Source: Prinia subflava
Lineage: Eukaryota > Chordata > Aves > Passeriformes > Cisticolidae
Assembly: GCF_021018805.1 (NCBI RefSeq)
Contig: NC_086266.1
Location: forward strand, 1,860,001 to 1,924,000
Direction: 5' to 3'
DNA: 64,000 nt
The position numbers and the translations under genes were made by a program. Below the pieces are notes generated by a model. The model was not told the origin of the DNA and did no database searches. It saw nothing but the letters and a program-made list of their open reading frames with translations. Shown one piece after another: positions 46,976-64,000 of the stretch. Numbering within the stretch: position 1 is the stretch's first letter; every line of letters begins with the position of its first letter.

Positions 46976-47110
46976 CGCCCGCTCCAGAGCACAGCAAAGG
47001 CGGGATTCGACAACTCCGCTCCGGGACACAACAAAACCGGGACTCAGTGGCTCCGATCCCCGCTCCGGGGCACAGCGAAGCCGGGACTCCACACCCCGCT
47101 CCGGGAGAGG
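46976..47110. repeat. Degenerate GC-rich tandem repeat in the TBC1D8B 5' flank
   Basis: About three diverged copies, 40-60 bp each, of a word like ccgctccggggcacagcgaa followed by gccgggactcc. They lie within 400 bp upstream of the TBC1D8B start codon. Confidence 0.75.
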
Positions 47111-47170
47111 CCGCCGGGGCTGAGGGAGCCGCCTCACACCGCCACGCGGCCCGGAGCCGCAGGGCCCGAC

Positions 47171-47280
47171 GGGAGCTGTAGTTCCGAGGCAGGGGATGGC
47201 GCAGCCGACGGGAGTTGTAGTCCTGTTACAGCAGCGCAGCGCGACCCCTTGGCAGCAGGGACTACAGCTCCCAGCATGCC
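47171..47280. promoter_or_regulatory. Cluster of three ZNF143/THAP11-type promoter motifs upstream of TBC1D8B
   Basis: The sequence actacagctcccagcatgcc at 47261-47280 matches the well-known ACTACAnnTCCCAGnATGC element bound by ZNF143 (with THAP11/HCFC1). Two shorter inverted cores, gggagctgtagt (47171-47182) and gggagttgtagt (47210-47221), are the same ACTACAnnTCCC in reverse. They lie 90-200 bp upstream of the ATG in CpG-rich, TATA-less sequence, as expected for this promoter class. Confidence 0.85.
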
Positions 47281-47371
47281 CCGAGAGCCCCTCCCTGCCC
47301 TGCCTGGCACCGCAGCTGCGAGCGCGGGGCGGGCACGGCGCTGGCAGCGCTCTGCCGTCAGGGGCCGCGCG

Positions 47372-62918
<15,547 letters not shown>

Positions 62919-64000
62919 GTGAGTGACTTGGAAGAGTTTCAGCCTTCTCCCTGACGAAATTCATTCCCTTTTGGAAGGTTCTGAGAAGAGCTGCAGTTTC
63001 CAGGGCCAAATATATGATTTTATACTGAATGCCCTCGTGTCTGCAGGGTGTCTGTTAGCTGAGGCTTGGCCTGTGATGTTTTCAGGCTGTAAATCACAGC
63101 GTGACCTTCTGCTCTCATTACAGTGACACCACTGCCAACACCTCTGAATTCTGGCACATCTCTCACACTCTGTGTGGATTGGAACAGCCTGACCTATATT
63201 TCTGTGTGCTGATGTTAATACTTTTCTCTTAGAGGCATGGAGCACGATGCAAAAAAACAATTAAGCACCTGCATTTTTACTGCAGGAAGCAGCACTGAAG
63301 AGGTTGTGGTGCATTCAGGGTTGCTTTTTATCTGTGTTTTGTGTGAATGTCTGGTAATGTGGCAGCTCTCCTATCTCATCCTTTCAATTCAGACTGCTCA
63401 ATGAAGGTGGAGGTTGTGAGGAGCTCCCTTTATTTTCTGTTTTCTTCAGTGGCTCATTTCCAATACTTGATGATAATACTGGTCTGTCCACCACCCAGTG
63501 CTTCTTTCTGTAGTAAATGTGGCTTGTAGCAACAGAAACTAAATGCTGGTGGTTATGCTAAGATGATATTGTTGTATTTCATTTTACAAAATATATATTG
63601 TGAAGTTTGAAGCTGGTCTTATAGCAAACTTTGTTTTTTAAAAGCTGTGAACAATTTTTTTTTCAATTTAAAAAAATGAGGATTCAGCTTCACTTTTGAG
63701 AGCTGGACATGCATTTGCCCATTTAAAGGAAGCTGTGTGTTACGTTGTTACAAATAATTGAGTTTTATCTCCTGGGTTTCATAGTGTAGACTCCATGTCC
63801 CTAAAGGTTTTTTTTGTTTGTTTGTTGTTTGTTTGTTTTTTGGGGTTATTTTTTTGGTATTTTTTTGTTTGTTTGTTTGTTTTGTTTTTTGGGTTTTTTT
63901 TGTGTGTGTTTTTTTGTTGTTGTTGTTTTTTGTTTTTTGTTTTTGTTTTTGTTTGTTTTTTTGGTTTTTTTGAGAAATTATTTATTTTCATCTATAATCT
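62919..64000 (+). other. TBC1D8B intron 14, to window end
   Basis: Intron sequence with no exon seen before the window ends. The last ~165 bases before 63972 are a T-rich simple repeat. Confidence 0.75.
63805..63971. repeat. T-rich (TTTG)n-type simple repeat
   Basis: Long low-complexity run of T with interspersed G: tttgtttgtttgttgtttgt and similar words. Such tracts are prone to length change and sequencing error. The lysine/asparagine-rich antisense open frame here is an artefact. Confidence 0.95.

Overview
The window is vertebrate nuclear DNA, almost certainly from a bird. It has long GT-AG introns, three genes of clear vertebrate type, and only CR1-type LINE fragments among the dispersed repeats I can recognise. 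I see no Alu or L1, and nothing bacterial or viral. I cannot name the species.

Layout, all genes on the + strand. (1) 1-~20,300: the 3' two-thirds of PAK3 (p21-activated kinase 3). Ten coding exons lie between 429 and 11,817, followed by a probably very long 3' UTR that contains a ~1.1 kb CR1 copy and a 22-bp minisatellite. The CRIB/autoinhibitory exons are upstream of the window. (2) ~20,300-25,550: a spacer with a 51-bp minisatellite and an extra partial copy of an RNF128 first exon. (3) 25,554-~45,040: RNF128 (GRAIL), a PA-TM-RING E3 ubiquitin ligase. Two complete alternative first exons (25,554 and 28,013) each encode a signal peptide plus a protease-associated (PA) luminal domain, and both can splice in the same phase to one common set of six exons (37,224-43,773). 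(4) 47,372-62,918 and beyond: the first 14 coding exons (about 784 codons) of TBC1D8B, a Rab-GAP with two GRAM domains and a TBC domain. Its CpG-rich promoter carries three ZNF143/THAP11-like sites. The 3' part of the gene is off the window.

The three genes are not an operon and have no obvious joint function. RNF128 and TBC1D8B are also neighbours in mammals (human Xq22.3), whereas PAK3 lies megabases away there, so the PAK3-RNF128 junction points to a rearrangement between lineages.

I found no unknown gene system. The most unusual structures are local duplications around splice sites and first exons. The PAK3 intron/exon junction at 8,311-8,635 is present three times in tandem, giving two decoy splice acceptors that lead into premature stops. 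The RNF128 first-exon region has two separate segmental duplications, one of which copied a PA-domain half-exon with its donor site. A perfect 22-bp duplication abuts a TBC1D8B acceptor. Several long open frames over minisatellites and GC-rich DNA are artefacts of repeat periodicity.
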